Origin: Pseudomonas turukhanskensis
GTDB lineage: Bacteria > Pseudomonadota > Gammaproteobacteria > Pseudomonadales > Pseudomonadaceae
Direction: 5' to 3'
NCBI RefSeq assembly: GCF_027922365.1
Contig: NZ_BSFN01000019.1
Location: forward strand, 27,440-91,439
Length of the DNA stretch: 64,000 bases
Shown: piece after piece, positions 17,712 through 25,692 of the stretch
Position numbering within the stretch: position 1 is the first letter of the stretch
How the letters are laid out: each line of letters starts with the position of its first letter
The notes under the pieces: generated by a model
Databases searched by the model: none
What the model was told of the DNA's origin: nothing
What the model saw: the letters and a program-made list of their open reading frames with translations, nothing else
Made by a program: the position numbers and the translations under genes

Positions 17712-17900
17712 TTACTTTTTACCGAGAGTGATGTGGCGCGACGGGGCGAACACCTGACCGCTTACACCTTTTGGAATTTCCTGGATTTGGCCGCCGGCCT
17801 TCAGGAATGCCGTCACCGCATCGTCAATCGAGCTGTGGGTTTCAACGGCTGGAGGGGCTTTTTTCTTCATTTCGGATGCTTTAACGCGCATGGCGGCCAT
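17712..17900 (-). CDS. Small conserved-looking basic protein, function unknown
   Basis: A 62-residue protein starting at ATG 17900 with AGG five bases upstream. It is lysine-rich at the N-terminus (KASEMKKKAPPAVE), then has an amphipathic helix (SIDDAVTAFLKAGGQIQEIP) and a basic tail (SRHITLGKK). The pattern suggests a small nucleic-acid-associated protein, but I do not recognise the family. Codon use matches its neighbours, which supports it being a real gene. Confidence 0.6.
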   Translation of the reverse strand: MAAMRVKASEMKKKAPPAVETHSSIDDAVTAFLKAGGQIQEIPKGVSGQVFAPSRHITLGKK

Positions 17901-18078
17901 TTAACCTATCAACAGTAATTTGGCCAGGCATTGTACACAAAATGAGCGCTCCTGGCCCGGCTATTAATGGTCAATATGGCGACGGCCCGAACGTGGGCTT
18001 TTGCCGCCAAGCCAGATAAGCGCCTGTTAACGCTTGAAAACCCGGGAAATCAGAGGTTTTGGCTGCATCAGCCGCTGG

Positions 18079-18300
18079 TCAGCGCAATTTGGTGCGCAGG
18101 TACAAAGCTTCGACTTTTTCTCGGGCCCACGGCGTTTTGCGCAGAAATTTGAGGCTGGATTTGACGCTAGGCTCACTCTGAAAGCAGCGAATGGCGATCA
18201 ACTGGCCCAGTTTTTCCCAGCCGTAGTGCGCCTCTAGCGCGGTAACTATGGCTTCCAGGGTGATGCCGTGAAGCGCATTTTGGTTCTGTTCGCTGGTCAT
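18079..18300 (-). CDS. VF530 (DUF2132) family DNA-binding-like protein
   Basis: A 73-residue protein beginning MTSEQNQNALHGITLEAIV, with YGWEKLGQLIAIRCF and SVKSSLKFLRKTPWAREKVE, the conserved core of VF530 proteins, a small helical fold structurally likened to DNA-binding proteins. The start at 18300 gives the family's usual length; the upstream extension to 18426 is rejected. Divergent from the CvfB-like gene with a short shared promoter region. Confidence 0.88.
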   Translation of the reverse strand: MTSEQNQNALHGITLEAIVTALEAHYGWEKLGQLIAIRCFQSEPSVKSSLKFLRKTPWAREKVEALYLRTKLR

Positions 18301-18440
18301 GGCCGGCCCGTGGTCAGAGGTGGAAGCGTGGCGCCCTGTGACGCTGCGCCGTGCCGCGCGATTATCCGGGTTTGGCGTTCGGCCGTCACTTGCCGACGCG
18401 CATCGGGTAGAATGCCGGCCACGCAACGAGGGCAGTGCAC

Positions 18441-19277
18441 ATGGCTTTAATCGGACGTTTCAACAGTTTGCAGGTGGTTAAACACACCAACTTCGGTCTT
18501 TATCTGGATGGCGGCCCCGACGGCGAGATCTTGCTGCCCAACCGCTACATCCCCAAAGACACGCCGAGCGAAGTCGAAGACTGGCTGAACGTTTTTATCT
18601 ACCTCGACAGCGACGACAAACTGATCGCCACCAACGAAAAGCCCAAGGTGCAGGTGGGCGAATTCGCCAGTTTGAAAGTCAAGGAAGTGAACAGCATCGG
18701 TATCTTCCTCGATTGGGGTCTGTCCAAAGACCTGCTGCTGCCGTACTCCGAAGAAAAGCGCACCCTGCAGGCCGGTGACTATTGCGTGGTGCACGTGTAC
18801 CTCGACAAACACACCCGCCGCATTACCGCCACTGCTCGCCTGGACCGCTACCTGGACAACGCGCCGGCCAACTACAAGGTGGGGCAGGCCGTGGACCTGC
18901 TGGTGGCCGAGTCCACCGACATGGGCTTCAAGGCCATCATCAACAACCAGCACTGGGGCCTGATCCACAAGAACGAAGTGTTCAAATTCCTGCGTGCCGG
19001 CAAGCAGGAAAAAGGCTTTATCAAAGAAATCCGTCCAGACGGCAAGCTCAGCCTCAGCCTGCAACCGGTTGGCAAAGAAGCCGCTACCGGCCTGCACGAA
19101 CAGATTCTGAACAAACTGCGCGAAAGCGGCGGAACGCTGGCCGTCAGCGACAAGAGCCCGCCCGAAACCATCGCCGGTCTGTTCGGCGTCAGCAAAGGCA
19201 ACTTCAAGAAGGCCATCGGCGCTTTGTACAAACAAGGCGAACTGGTCATTCACCCCGACCGCATCGAACTGCCCTGA
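18441..19277 (+). CDS. S1-domain RNA-binding protein, CvfB/YitL family
   Basis: The 278-residue protein contains successive S1-like OB folds: residues 1-60 (MALIGRFNSLQVVKHTNFGL), 65-130 (VGEFASLKVKEVNSIGIFLDWGLSKDLLLP) and 140-205, then a C-terminal winged helix (SPPETIAGLFGVSKGNFKKAIGALYKQGEL). This is the layout of CvfB, which binds RNA and affects virulence-factor expression in Firmicutes; the pseudomonad role is not defined. ATG 18441 is preferred to GTG 18435 because of a GAGGG site at 18427. Confidence 0.88.
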   Translation: MALIGRFNSLQVVKHTNFGLYLDGGPDGEILLPNRYIPKDTPSEVEDWLNVFIYLDSDDKLIATNEKPKVQVGEFASLKVKEVNSIGIFLDWGLSKDLLLPYSEEKRTLQAGDYCVVHVYLDKHTRRITATARLDRYLDNAPANYKVGQAVDLLVAESTDMGFKAIINNQHWGLIHKNEVFKFLRAGKQEKGFIKEIRPDGKLSLSLQPVGKEAATGLHEQILNKLRESGGTLAVSDKSPPETIAGLFGVSKGNFKKAIGALYKQGELVIHPDRIELP

Positions 19278-19302
19278 CGTTCGGCGGATTTAGCGCTCCG
19301 TG

Positions 19303-19330
19303 TTGGAAAAAAATGCGGGCGCTGTTCTAG
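19303..19330 (+). promoter_or_regulatory. Candidate sigma-70 promoter of tRNA-Thr
   Basis: TTGGAA at 19303-19308 and TTCTAG at 19325-19330 are separated by 16 bases and lie 18 bases upstream of the tRNA 5' end. GC-rich sequence follows the -10, as expected for a stringently controlled tRNA promoter. Both hexamers are imperfect. Confidence 0.4.
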
Positions 19331-19347
19331 AGTGTCGGGGGTTACAC

Positions 19348-19423
19348 GCCGTTGTAGCTCAGTCGGTAGAGCATCTGATTCGTAATCAGGAGGTCGGGGG
19401 TTCGATTCCTCTCAACGGCACCA
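19348..19423 (+). tRNA. tRNA-Thr (anticodon CGT)
   Basis: A 76-base cloverleaf: acceptor GCCGTTG pairs with CAACGGC, D-arm GCTC...GAGC, anticodon stem TCTGA/TCAGG around loop TTCGTAA (anticodon CGT, reading ACG), T-arm with TTCGATT, and an encoded ACCA end. It stands alone between the CvfB-like gene and a glycosyltransferase gene. Confidence 0.95.
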
Positions 19424-19553
19424 GTATTTTCGGGGCTTCAAGCGTGCTGGCGGCCCGGAACCATTCAGAAGTACTTACATTCCAAAGCATGAAGCGCCTT
19501 CGTCGGGCGGCTGAGTACCAGACGCTGTCGTTTTTGTCGCAGCGGTGAGCATA

Positions 19554-19598
19554 CATTTAGTGGCAGTACGCCATATAATGGCCTGCTGCCACTAAATG
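19554..19598. promoter_or_regulatory. Nested palindrome spanning a perfect -10 hexamer
   Basis: CATTTAGTGGCAG (19554-19566) and its exact inverse CTGCCACTAAATG (19586-19598) enclose GCCAT-ATA-ATGGC, itself an inverted repeat. The centre contains TATAAT (19574-19579). The structure lies 51 bases upstream of the glycosyltransferase start, so it could be an operator over that gene's promoter; a transcribed hairpin is the alternative. Confidence 0.6.
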
Positions 19599-19648
19599 AC
19601 GCCGTTGGTACTACCGTGCCTCTGCGCTTCACGCATAGGGATATTTCG

Positions 19649-20785
19649 ATGAGTGCTCGTCCAACCGCGTTTGTTCTGCTAGCTCATGGCTTTGGTGCTA
19701 CCAGTTGGAACAGCCGTTTCCATGCCGGAAAAATCATCGGCCTGAACGAAGAATATGCCTACGGCTATCACCATGCCGAGAAAGAAGGCGTTCACGTTCG
19801 CTATTCCGAGGACGTGCCGGAAGGGCGCTTCAGCAAACTGGTGCGGTTTGCGGTGCGTGGTCTGATTGGATTTGATCTTGTGCATGCCTGGCGCAATCGC
19901 GCGGCGTTTTTTGCCGCCGATGTGGTGTGGACCCACACCGAAAACATGAGCCTGGCCGCCGCACTCTTGTGCCGCCTGTTTCCGAAAAAAACGCCACCCA
20001 AGCTGATTCTGCAGTCGGTCTGGCTGTGTGATAACTGGACGCAGATGTCCAGCGTTCGACGTCGGCTCTACAAAGCGCTGTTGTCCCAGGCCGACGTGCT
20101 TACCTTTTTATCGCCGCTCAATACCGCCCAAGCCCGTACGATTTTTCCCAATAAGCGCTGCGAGTTCATTCGTTTCGGTATCCCGTCCTCTCGGACCAAC
20201 CCGCCCAGAGCACCGCGCGGCCAACGGCCTTTGCGATTGCTCTCGCTCGGTAATGATCGCCATCGCGATTGGACCACGCTGGTAGAGGCCGTGCGCAATC
20301 AGACCGACATCAATCTGGTGATTGTGTCCGGCACAGCCCCGAAAAGTCTCGTCAGCGATAAGGCCAATTGCCAAATCACCTCGCCCAAGCAAAACAGTGA
20401 GTTGAGCGCCCTGTTCGATGACGCCGACATCATCGTCGTGCCGCTCACCGAAAACCTGCATGCCTCGGGCATTACCGTGGTCGAAGAGGCCATTGTCAAA
20501 GGCTGCCCGCTGATCGTTACGGATGTGGGCGGTCTGCGCGGTTATGTTGAAGACAGCGACGTCTGGTACGTCGAGCCGCACGATCCGCTGGCGTTGCGCG
20601 ATGTCATTCGCCAGGTGGCCAGCGACCCAAGCGCTGCCCTGGCCAAGGTTGTCTCGGCACAGGAAAAGCTCAAGCTCAATGGCATGAGTTCGGTTGCCTA
20701 TGCTGCCGAGCATGCGCGGTTGAGTCGGCAGTTGCTTGGGTTGGCCAATACCCAGGAACCTGCGAGTCGGCGCGAGCTTGCATGA
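19649..20785 (+). CDS. Glycosyltransferase, GT-B fold (GT1/GT4-like)
   Basis: The 378-residue protein from ATG 19649 (AGGG site at 19637) has two Rossmann-like halves; the C-terminal half shows the GT4 signature HASGITVVEEAIVKGCPLIVTDVGGL, where the spaced acidic residues contact the sugar nucleotide. No transmembrane segment is evident. It stands alone, without other polysaccharide genes, just downstream of tRNA-Thr and behind a large palindrome. Acceptor and sugar are unknown. The frame open from GTG 19616 adds 11 residues and cannot be excluded. Confidence 0.82.
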   Translation: MSARPTAFVLLAHGFGATSWNSRFHAGKIIGLNEEYAYGYHHAEKEGVHVRYSEDVPEGRFSKLVRFAVRGLIGFDLVHAWRNRAAFFAADVVWTHTENMSLAAALLCRLFPKKTPPKLILQSVWLCDNWTQMSSVRRRLYKALLSQADVLTFLSPLNTAQARTIFPNKRCEFIRFGIPSSRTNPPRAPRGQRPLRLLSLGNDRHRDWTTLVEAVRNQTDINLVIVSGTAPKSLVSDKANCQITSPKQNSELSALFDDADIIVVPLTENLHASGITVVEEAIVKGCPLIVTDVGGLRGYVEDSDVWYVEPHDPLALRDVIRQVASDPSAALAKVVSAQEKLKLNGMSSVAYAAEHARLSRQLLGLANTQEPASRRELA

Positions 20786-21120
20786 GCGAGTGGCGCACTG
20801 CCCGTCATTAAGGCATTTCGCGGTTCGGGGTACGTTAAGGCCAGGTCAATGGCTGACAACTCATAGAGCTACCTCGGAGCTCGCCCCTTCGCCGCCGTAA
20901 ACTTGCTACCGCCGTCCCTTTACGCGTCTGGAAACGGTCCGCCCTGGATCGTATCGGACTGATTTCCCTGCCTTTTAAAAATGAAAGTGCCTGTGGCTAT
21001 CGCCAGCTACGGCGGACATGAGGTGAACGGCAAGCTGATTGCCGCGTCGTTAAATGCAGTGATGAGATAGGTGCCGCCAACCCTGCGGTTTTGCAGGAAG
21101 CCCTGTCGGAGTCGTTTTTG
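20786..21120. other. Intergenic region without supported gene
   Basis: About 335 bases between the glycosyltransferase and nuclease genes. A 29-codon frame (20981-21070) has no clear ribosome site. GAGCT-ACCTCGG-AGCTC near 20867 is a weak inverted repeat. Nothing else was recognised. Confidence 0.5.
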
Positions 21121-21948
21121 ATGCAAGGGATGTTGAGGGTAAATTCGTTTGTTCTGCTGCTGATTTCTTTTCTTTCCGCCTGTACCACGGTCTCGCAGCC
21201 CTATGAGAGCGCACCGCTGGCCGTTCAGCCGATGGTCGATCACTGCTCGGTGGGCTGCCCGGCAGGAGGAAGCGCGCTCACGCTAAACCGGCAGGCCTAC
21301 AGCCTGAACAACAACGGCATCACCAGGTTTGCCAATTGGGTGGCTTACCGCATTACCAACGACACACCCGCCAGTGCCCGTCCGCGCAACTGGCAGGCTG
21401 ATCCTGCCATTGCAGTCGGTGAAACCCTTGTGCCCAGCGACTACAACGGCGCCAATACGGCGCTGAAAGTGGATCGCGGTCATCAAGCCAATCTGGCTTC
21501 GATGGGGGGCGTGGAGGATTGGCAGGCATTGAACTATCTGTCCAATATCACCCCGCAAAAATCCGACCTTAATCAGGGTGCCTGGGCCGCATTGGAGGAG
21601 CAGGAACGTCGTCTGGGGAGGGACAGCAACATCGACCAGGTGCATGTGCTCACCGGCCCGCTCTACGAGCGCTATATGGGCACACTTCCGGCTGCAACCA
21701 CGCCACACATCATTCCCAGCGGCTACTGGAAGATCATTTTTGTAGGCAAAACGCCGGAAAACGGACTGTATGCCGCGTTTGTGATGGACCAAGAAACGCC
21801 GCGCTCGGCCAATTATTGCCACTACCAGACTACGGTCGACCAGATCGAGCGCCGTTCCGGGCTTACCGTGTGGAGCAATCTGCCCAGTTCGGTGCAAGCC
21901 AACCTGAAATCCGCGCCTGGGCAATTGGCTGGCCGAGTAGGCTGCTGA
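21121..21948 (+). CDS. Lipoprotein DNA/RNA non-specific endonuclease (NUC1 family)
   Basis: The 275-residue protein starts at ATG 21121 with GGAG nine bases upstream. A lipoprotein signal (VNSFVLLLISFLSACTT, lipobox LSAC) predicts membrane anchoring outside the cytoplasm. The nuclease core has the Serratia-nuclease motif as VDRGHQANLASM (catalytic His in DRGH), NYLSNITPQKSDLNQGAW carrying the metal-binding Asn, and VHVLTGPLYER. It should degrade external or periplasmic nucleic acid. Four Cys in the mature part may form disulfides. It ends 5 bases before the convergent LexA-controlled DUF1654 gene. Confidence 0.9.
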   Translation: MQGMLRVNSFVLLLISFLSACTTVSQPYESAPLAVQPMVDHCSVGCPAGGSALTLNRQAYSLNNNGITRFANWVAYRITNDTPASARPRNWQADPAIAVGETLVPSDYNGANTALKVDRGHQANLASMGGVEDWQALNYLSNITPQKSDLNQGAWAALEEQERRLGRDSNIDQVHVLTGPLYERYMGTLPAATTPHIIPSGYWKIIFVGKTPENGLYAAFVMDQETPRSANYCHYQTTVDQIERRSGLTVWSNLPSSVQANLKSAPGQLAGRVGC

Positions 21949-21953
21949 GCGCT

Positions 21954-22193
21954 TCAGTCGTCCTGCGGCACTACCCAGAACAGATGCACGCCACCATCAT
22001 CGCGATAGGCGATGGTCACGTTGTCGGTTTCGCCAATCTCCTGCAGTACCTGTATCCAGTCGTCCTCGGACTCATCCGGCGCCTTGTAGAGCAAGGCAGT
22101 CTTGGATTTCTGCGCAGCAGGGGAATTGATGATTCGCTGCAGGCGAGTAGCAAGCAGCTCGTATTGGCTGGGCTGGCGGGCGGCGTTGGGCAT
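21954..22193 (-). CDS. DUF1654 family protein, LexA-controlled
   Basis: The 79-residue protein carries the DUF1654 core: SQYELLATRLQRIINSPAAQ, DESEDDWIQVLQEI, and ETDNVTIAYRDDGGVHLFW. The family is small, cytoplasmic and largely confined to pseudomonads and their phages; the function is not established to my knowledge. AAGGA lies upstream of ATG 22193. A LexA box and promoter directly upstream (22212-22258) indicate induction by DNA damage. Convergent with the lipoprotein nuclease. Confidence 0.88.
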   Translation of the reverse strand: MPNAARQPSQYELLATRLQRIINSPAAQKSKTALLYKAPDESEDDWIQVLQEIGETDNVTIAYRDDGGVHLFWVVPQDD

Positions 22194-22211
22194 TCAGCTA
22201 GATCCTTTTTA

Positions 22212-22258
22212 CTGTTCGGATATACAGTATTCTAGATCGCTAATTTTCCTGTTGTCGA
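22212..22258 (-). promoter_or_regulatory. LexA (SOS) box and promoter of the DUF1654 gene
   Basis: CTGTTCGGATATACAG (22212-22227) fits the LexA consensus CTG-N10-CAG with AT-rich centre. On the minus strand it directly follows a -10 TAGAAT (complement of 22229-22234), which is 18 bases from a -35 TCGACA (complement of 22253-22258). LexA bound here would block the start of transcription. Confidence 0.8.
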
Positions 22259-22302
22259 GTCCGCTTTCAGGCTTTTTTCCAACCACGGCTGCAGCAAGGA
22301 AG

Positions 22303-22321
22303 GCCCCGCGCCCGGCGGGGC
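22303..22321 (-). terminator. Hairpin after nitroreductase gene
   Basis: GCCCCGC and GCGGGGC form a 7-bp GC stem, 29 bases past the nitroreductase stop on the minus strand, followed in that direction by CTTCCTT. Its T-tract is poor. Confidence 0.5.
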
Positions 22322-22349
22322 GCGGACAATCCGGTAGGCTGACGCGCGA

Positions 22350-23021
22350 TCAGAAGCCCCTGAATTTGGTGAACTCGTCCACGCTCGCCCGTTCCGAACG
22401 CAGCTGGTTTATAGCGGCATCAGGGTCGGGATACCCCAGCGCCATGCCGCAATACACCACCTCGTTGTCCGCCAGGCCGAAGTGCTTGTGCAGGCTGTCG
22501 CGGGCCATGCCCCAGGCTTCCTGCATGCAGGTGCCCAGGCCGCGTTCTTCGGCGAGCAGGGCGAGCGATTGCATGAACATGCCGACATGAGCCCATTGGC
22601 CGTTGCCCATTTCCTTGTCGATGACAAAAAACAGGCCCACGGGAGCGCCGAAGAATTGGTAGTTGCGCGACATCCATTTCAGCCGTGCGCCTTTGTCTTC
22701 GCGGGGAATGCCGAGAAGGGCGTACATGTCTTCGCCGATTTTGTAGCGGCGGGCGCGGTAGGGGTCTTGCAGGCCCTCGGGGTAGATCGGGTAGTCGCCG
22801 ACTTCGCCTTTGGGGTTTTTCATGATGGCTTCCACGGCGAGGCGTTCCAGCGCGGATTTTTCACTGCCGGCTACCGCGATCACTTTCCAGGGTTGCAGGT
22901 TCCCGCCCGAAGGTGACCAGCGCGCGTCGTCCAGCAAGGCATGGACGGTTTCGGCGTCCAGCGGTTTGTCCAGAAACGCCCGCGTGGAGATGCGTTTTTT
23001 CAGGGTGTCGGCTACAGACAT
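22350..23021 (-). CDS. Nitroreductase family FMN oxidoreductase
   Basis: The 223-residue protein shows the family FMN-binding start KKRISTRAF, the SPSGGNLQPWK loop, and a C-terminal GLGTCMQEAW...ALGYPDPDA segment. It should be a homodimeric FMN enzyme that reduces nitroaromatics, quinones or similar compounds with NAD(P)H. Length is normal. Monocistronic; upstream lie two hairpins that end the neighbouring leftward transcript. Confidence 0.9.
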   Translation of the reverse strand: MSVADTLKKRISTRAFLDKPLDAETVHALLDDARWSPSGGNLQPWKVIAVAGSEKSALERLAVEAIMKNPKGEVGDYPIYPEGLQDPYRARRYKIGEDMYALLGIPREDKGARLKWMSRNYQFFGAPVGLFFVIDKEMGNGQWAHVGMFMQSLALLAEERGLGTCMQEAWGMARDSLHKHFGLADNEVVYCGMALGYPDPDAAINQLRSERASVDEFTKFRGF

Positions 23022-23135
23022 GAAGGACTTCCTTGGCGGCGACCTATTGTTTTTAGGATGAGTCAGAACATTCTTCTAAGGATTCTGCCCGCCAAAAGCA
23101 ATGAGTTCGTGGGCACCAAGAAAACAGCAGGCAAC

Positions 23136-23163
23136 AAAAAGCCCGCACGGTGGCGGGCTGTTT
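23136..23163. terminator. Intrinsic terminator hairpin
   Basis: AAAAAGCCCGC-ACGGTG-GCGGGCTGTTT: a 6-bp GC stem with A and T runs on its two sides. It is a second hairpin beyond the one at 23266-23297 for leftward transcripts, and lies upstream of the nitroreductase promoter. Confidence 0.7.
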
Positions 23164-23265
23164 GCAGATAGGTGCTGGTCCTTCAGCTGCTTCGAGTATT
23201 GCTCGGAAAATGTGAAGATTTCGTGAAGAACGCTGGAAAATTCTGATCCTTATTTATTTCTGGCG

Positions 23266-23297
23266 AAAAAAAGCCCACCGCATCGGTGGGCTTTTTT
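23266..23297. terminator. Strong bidirectional terminator
   Basis: AAAAAAAGCCCACCG-CAT-CGGTGGGCTTTTTT is a near-perfect hairpin with A and T runs, 9 bases beyond the stop of the Pro/Tyr-rich protein gene on the minus strand. Confidence 0.9.
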
Positions 23298-23305
23298 GTA
23301 CCGCA

Positions 23306-23659
23306 TTACCAGCGGCCGCGATGGCCATAGCCATAGCCCCGTGGCGCGTAATACCCCGGCGGTGGGGGTGGCGGTGCGTAGTAACGGGGGCCGTAATAGC
23401 GCGGCGCTTCCACCACTACCGGTTGGTAATACACCGGTTGCGCGTACACCGGCTGTGGCGGCGGGTAGTAGGCAACGGGCGGTGGCGGTGCGGGCTGGAC
23501 GTAAACCGGGGCACGCTGCGAGGCGACAACCGCGCCACCCACCACAGCACCGACAACTGCACCGAGCACAAAGGGTCCACCGTCTCCACCGTGGGCGGAG
23601 GCCTGGCCGGCGAGGGCGAGGCTGCCGAGCAACAGCGCAACTTTGGGCAGACTGAACAT
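23306..23659 (-). CDS. Exported Pro/Tyr/Gly-rich protein
   Basis: The 117-residue precursor has a signal peptide (MFSLPKVALLLGSLALAGQASA), a glycine-zipper-like hydrophobic stretch (FVLGAVVGAVVGGAVV) and a low-complexity tail dominated by Pro and Tyr (VQPAPPPPVAYYPPP, YYGPRYYAPPPPPPGYY) ending in a basic GHRGRW. Such proteins are frequent in pseudomonads, probably envelope-associated, with no assigned function. Its own strong terminator follows. Confidence 0.75.
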   Translation of the reverse strand: MFSLPKVALLLGSLALAGQASAHGGDGGPFVLGAVVGAVVGGAVVASQRAPVYVQPAPPPPVAYYPPPQPVYAQPVYYQPVVVEAPRYYGPRYYAPPPPPPGYYAPRGYGYGHRGRW

Positions 23660-23768
23660 GATGGTCTCCTGATGCCCGGTGAGTTGATTCCGGGTTATCT
23701 GTAAGACGTGCGATACACAGCGAAGTGCCGAAGCGGCGTGTAAAGGTTATGTAAGGGCAAAGCTGGCC

Positions 23769-24149
23769 TTAGGCTTGTACGAACTCGGCGAAGCGCACGC
23801 CAGTGCCGGTGGGGCGTACGTCCTGAAACAGGGAGTCGCGGTCGGCAGAGAGTTCGAGGCTCACGGTGGCGTTACGGCTGCCTTTATTGCGGGTTACCAG
23901 ACCTTCCTCGTGGGTGCGCAGGTACAGAGTAGGTACACGCAGGTGGTGCAGTTCATCGGTGACATGGTTGTGCATCAGCAGGTGCACCCATTCGTACTGA
24001 CCGATTTTCAGGCGCCCGACGGGAATGTCGAACCACCAGATGTTCTTGTTCAGGTTGATGGTCGCAAAGTGCGTGTTGTTGACGCCGAGCACTGCGCCGC
24101 CCAGTTGCTGGTTACGGCGGGCGATGGCGGTTTTTTTGTCGATTTTCAT
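23769..24149 (-). CDS. Hypothetical protein, 126 residues
   Basis: Starts at ATG 24149 with AGGA six bases upstream; a 6-residue extension to 24167 lacks a site. It reads as a compact soluble protein (GAVLGVNNTHFATINLNKNI, WWFDIPVGRLKIGQYEWVHL) with several His residues (LLMHNHVTDELHHLRVP). I do not recognise the family. It has no signal peptide. Codon use matches the neighbours and no competing frame is better. Confidence 0.65.
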   Translation of the reverse strand: MKIDKKTAIARRNQQLGGAVLGVNNTHFATINLNKNIWWFDIPVGRLKIGQYEWVHLLMHNHVTDELHHLRVPTLYLRTHEEGLVTRNKGSRNATVSLELSADRDSLFQDVRPTGTGVRFAEFVQA

Positions 24150-24218
24150 GCTGTTCCTGACACGCAAGCGAGGTGGGGCGGGCGGCGGCCTGGGCGGCGC
24201 CGGCGCGTAGTGTAGCAG

Positions 24219-24656
24219 TCAGCCGGTGCAGGCCAAAGGTTGGCCATCGCGGTGCAGGGCGACCAGGGGTTTGCTGCGCCGATAACGGTTCAAACGTTCG
24301 GCCAACTGCTGCGGCAGGTGCTCGGTCTCGGCAAACCCGAGTGCGCTATAAAAGCCGGCAAGGCTGGGATGGCAGAATAACCACACCGAGCCGCCGGCCT
24401 GACTGCACGCCGTGTTCACCAGTTGGCTGGCCAGCCCTTTCCGGCGCATGCCGGGAGCCACCAGCAACCCGGTCAGCCACAGCCCCGCGTCCTGCGCGAC
24501 AGGCCGCAAGCACAGGCCGCCGATAATCTCGCCGGCTTTGGCCACCCACATCTGGTCACCGGTTTTGGCCTGCATACCGTTCTGATGGGCGCGGTAGAAC
24601 TTGTTCAGCAGCGGCTGCATTGCGTCGGGCAGAAGGCTGAAAGTGAGGTCGGACAT
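24219..24656 (-). CDS. GNAT-family N-acetyltransferase
   Basis: The 145-residue protein has the GNAT acetyl-CoA loop as VAPGMRRKGLASQLV (RRKGLA corresponds to the Q/R-x-x-G-x-G/A motif) after beta strands GGLCLRPV and LWLTGLLV, and the later FYSALGFAETE segment. Substrate unknown. Monocistronic, divergent from the crotonase gene. Confidence 0.85.
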   Translation of the reverse strand: MSDLTFSLLPDAMQPLLNKFYRAHQNGMQAKTGDQMWVAKAGEIIGGLCLRPVAQDAGLWLTGLLVAPGMRRKGLASQLVNTACSQAGGSVWLFCHPSLAGFYSALGFAETEHLPQQLAERLNRYRRSKPLVALHRDGQPLACTG

Positions 24657-24797
24657 TGCAAGTTCGCTGATAAAAAAACGCGCTGATTAAAACATTTACC
24701 GCCTGTGCGTTGGCACAAATGCCCTACTAATCGGCGGTGCACAGCCAGCGCGGCTAGGCATGATAGGGGCCCCATCGGTTTTTGCCAGGAGCGGCCC

Positions 24798-25673
24798 ATG
24801 TCCTACAGCACCCTCAGCTATCAGGTTAACGAGCAGATTCTGACCCTCACCCTCAATCGCCCCGAGCAGTTGAATGCCTTCACTGTGGAAATGGCCCACG
24901 AGCTGATCGACGCTTTCAACCGCGCCAGCAACGATGACGAGGTGCGCGCCATTGTCGTGACCGGTGCCGGCCGGGCGTTCTGTGCAGGCATGGATTTGTC
25001 TGTCGAGGGCAACGTATTCGGCCTGGACGAAAGCCAGCAACCCACCCTGCACGACATGCAAAACCGCCTCGACGACCCGGCCATCCGCGACGGCGTGCGC
25101 GATACCGGCGGGCGCGTAACCCTGGCGATTTTCGACTGCAAGAAACCGGTGATTGCCGCCATCAACGGTGCGGCGGTGGGCATTGGCGCGAGCATGACCT
25201 GCGCCATGGACATCCGCCTGGCCTCGGAAAACGCCCGTATCGGATTCGTGTTCAACAAGATCGGCATCGTCCCGGAAGCCTGTTCCAGCTGGTTTTTGCC
25301 GCGCATCGTGGGCATTTCCCAGGCGCTGGAATGGGTATACAGCGGCGATATTCTCAAGCCCGAAGAGGCCTTGCAGGGGCGCTTTGTCAAAGCGGTGGTG
25401 CCGGCCGACCAGTTGCTGGAAGAGGCCTACAAGATTGCCCGGCGCATTGCTCAATACAACCCGGTAGCCATCGCCCTTACGCGGCAGATGATGTACCGCA
25501 ACGCGGCGCAACCTCACCCGCTGGAAGCCCACAAAGTCGACTCGCTGGGCATGTTCTACACCAGCGTAACTGGCGGCAAGGAAGGGGTGCAGGCGTTTCT
25601 CGACAAGCGTCCGGCCGACTACAGCGCACAGTCAGCCAATGCCATGCCGAGCTTTTACCCGTGGTGGGAGTAG
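24798..25673 (+). CDS. Enoyl-CoA hydratase/isomerase (crotonase) family protein
   Basis: The 291-residue protein starts at ATG 24798 (CAGGAGCGG upstream). Crotonase landmarks are present: LTLNRPEQLNAFT, the oxyanion-hole segments TGAGRAFCAGMDLS and INGAAVGIGASMTCAMDIRLAS, and an acidic residue in IGIVPEACSS at the usual catalytic site. It should act on an acyl-CoA thioester; the insert EGNVFGLDESQQ and C-terminal SFYPWW are typical of one pseudomonad subgroup of unknown substrate. Monocistronic. Confidence 0.88.
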   Translation: MSYSTLSYQVNEQILTLTLNRPEQLNAFTVEMAHELIDAFNRASNDDEVRAIVVTGAGRAFCAGMDLSVEGNVFGLDESQQPTLHDMQNRLDDPAIRDGVRDTGGRVTLAIFDCKKPVIAAINGAAVGIGASMTCAMDIRLASENARIGFVFNKIGIVPEACSSWFLPRIVGISQALEWVYSGDILKPEEALQGRFVKAVVPADQLLEEAYKIARRIAQYNPVAIALTRQMMYRNAAQPHPLEAHKVDSLGMFYTSVTGGKEGVQAFLDKRPADYSAQSANAMPSFYPWWE

Positions 25674-25692
25674 GCCTGGGTCAGCGTGGCGC

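Noticed and set aside
20981..21070. 29-codon frame before the nuclease gene
   Set aside because: No ribosome binding site and too short to judge; noted only because the interval is otherwise empty.
19348..21948. Genomic island inserted at tRNA-Thr
   Set aside because: No integrase and no duplicate of the tRNA 3' end were seen downstream; base composition does not change clearly.
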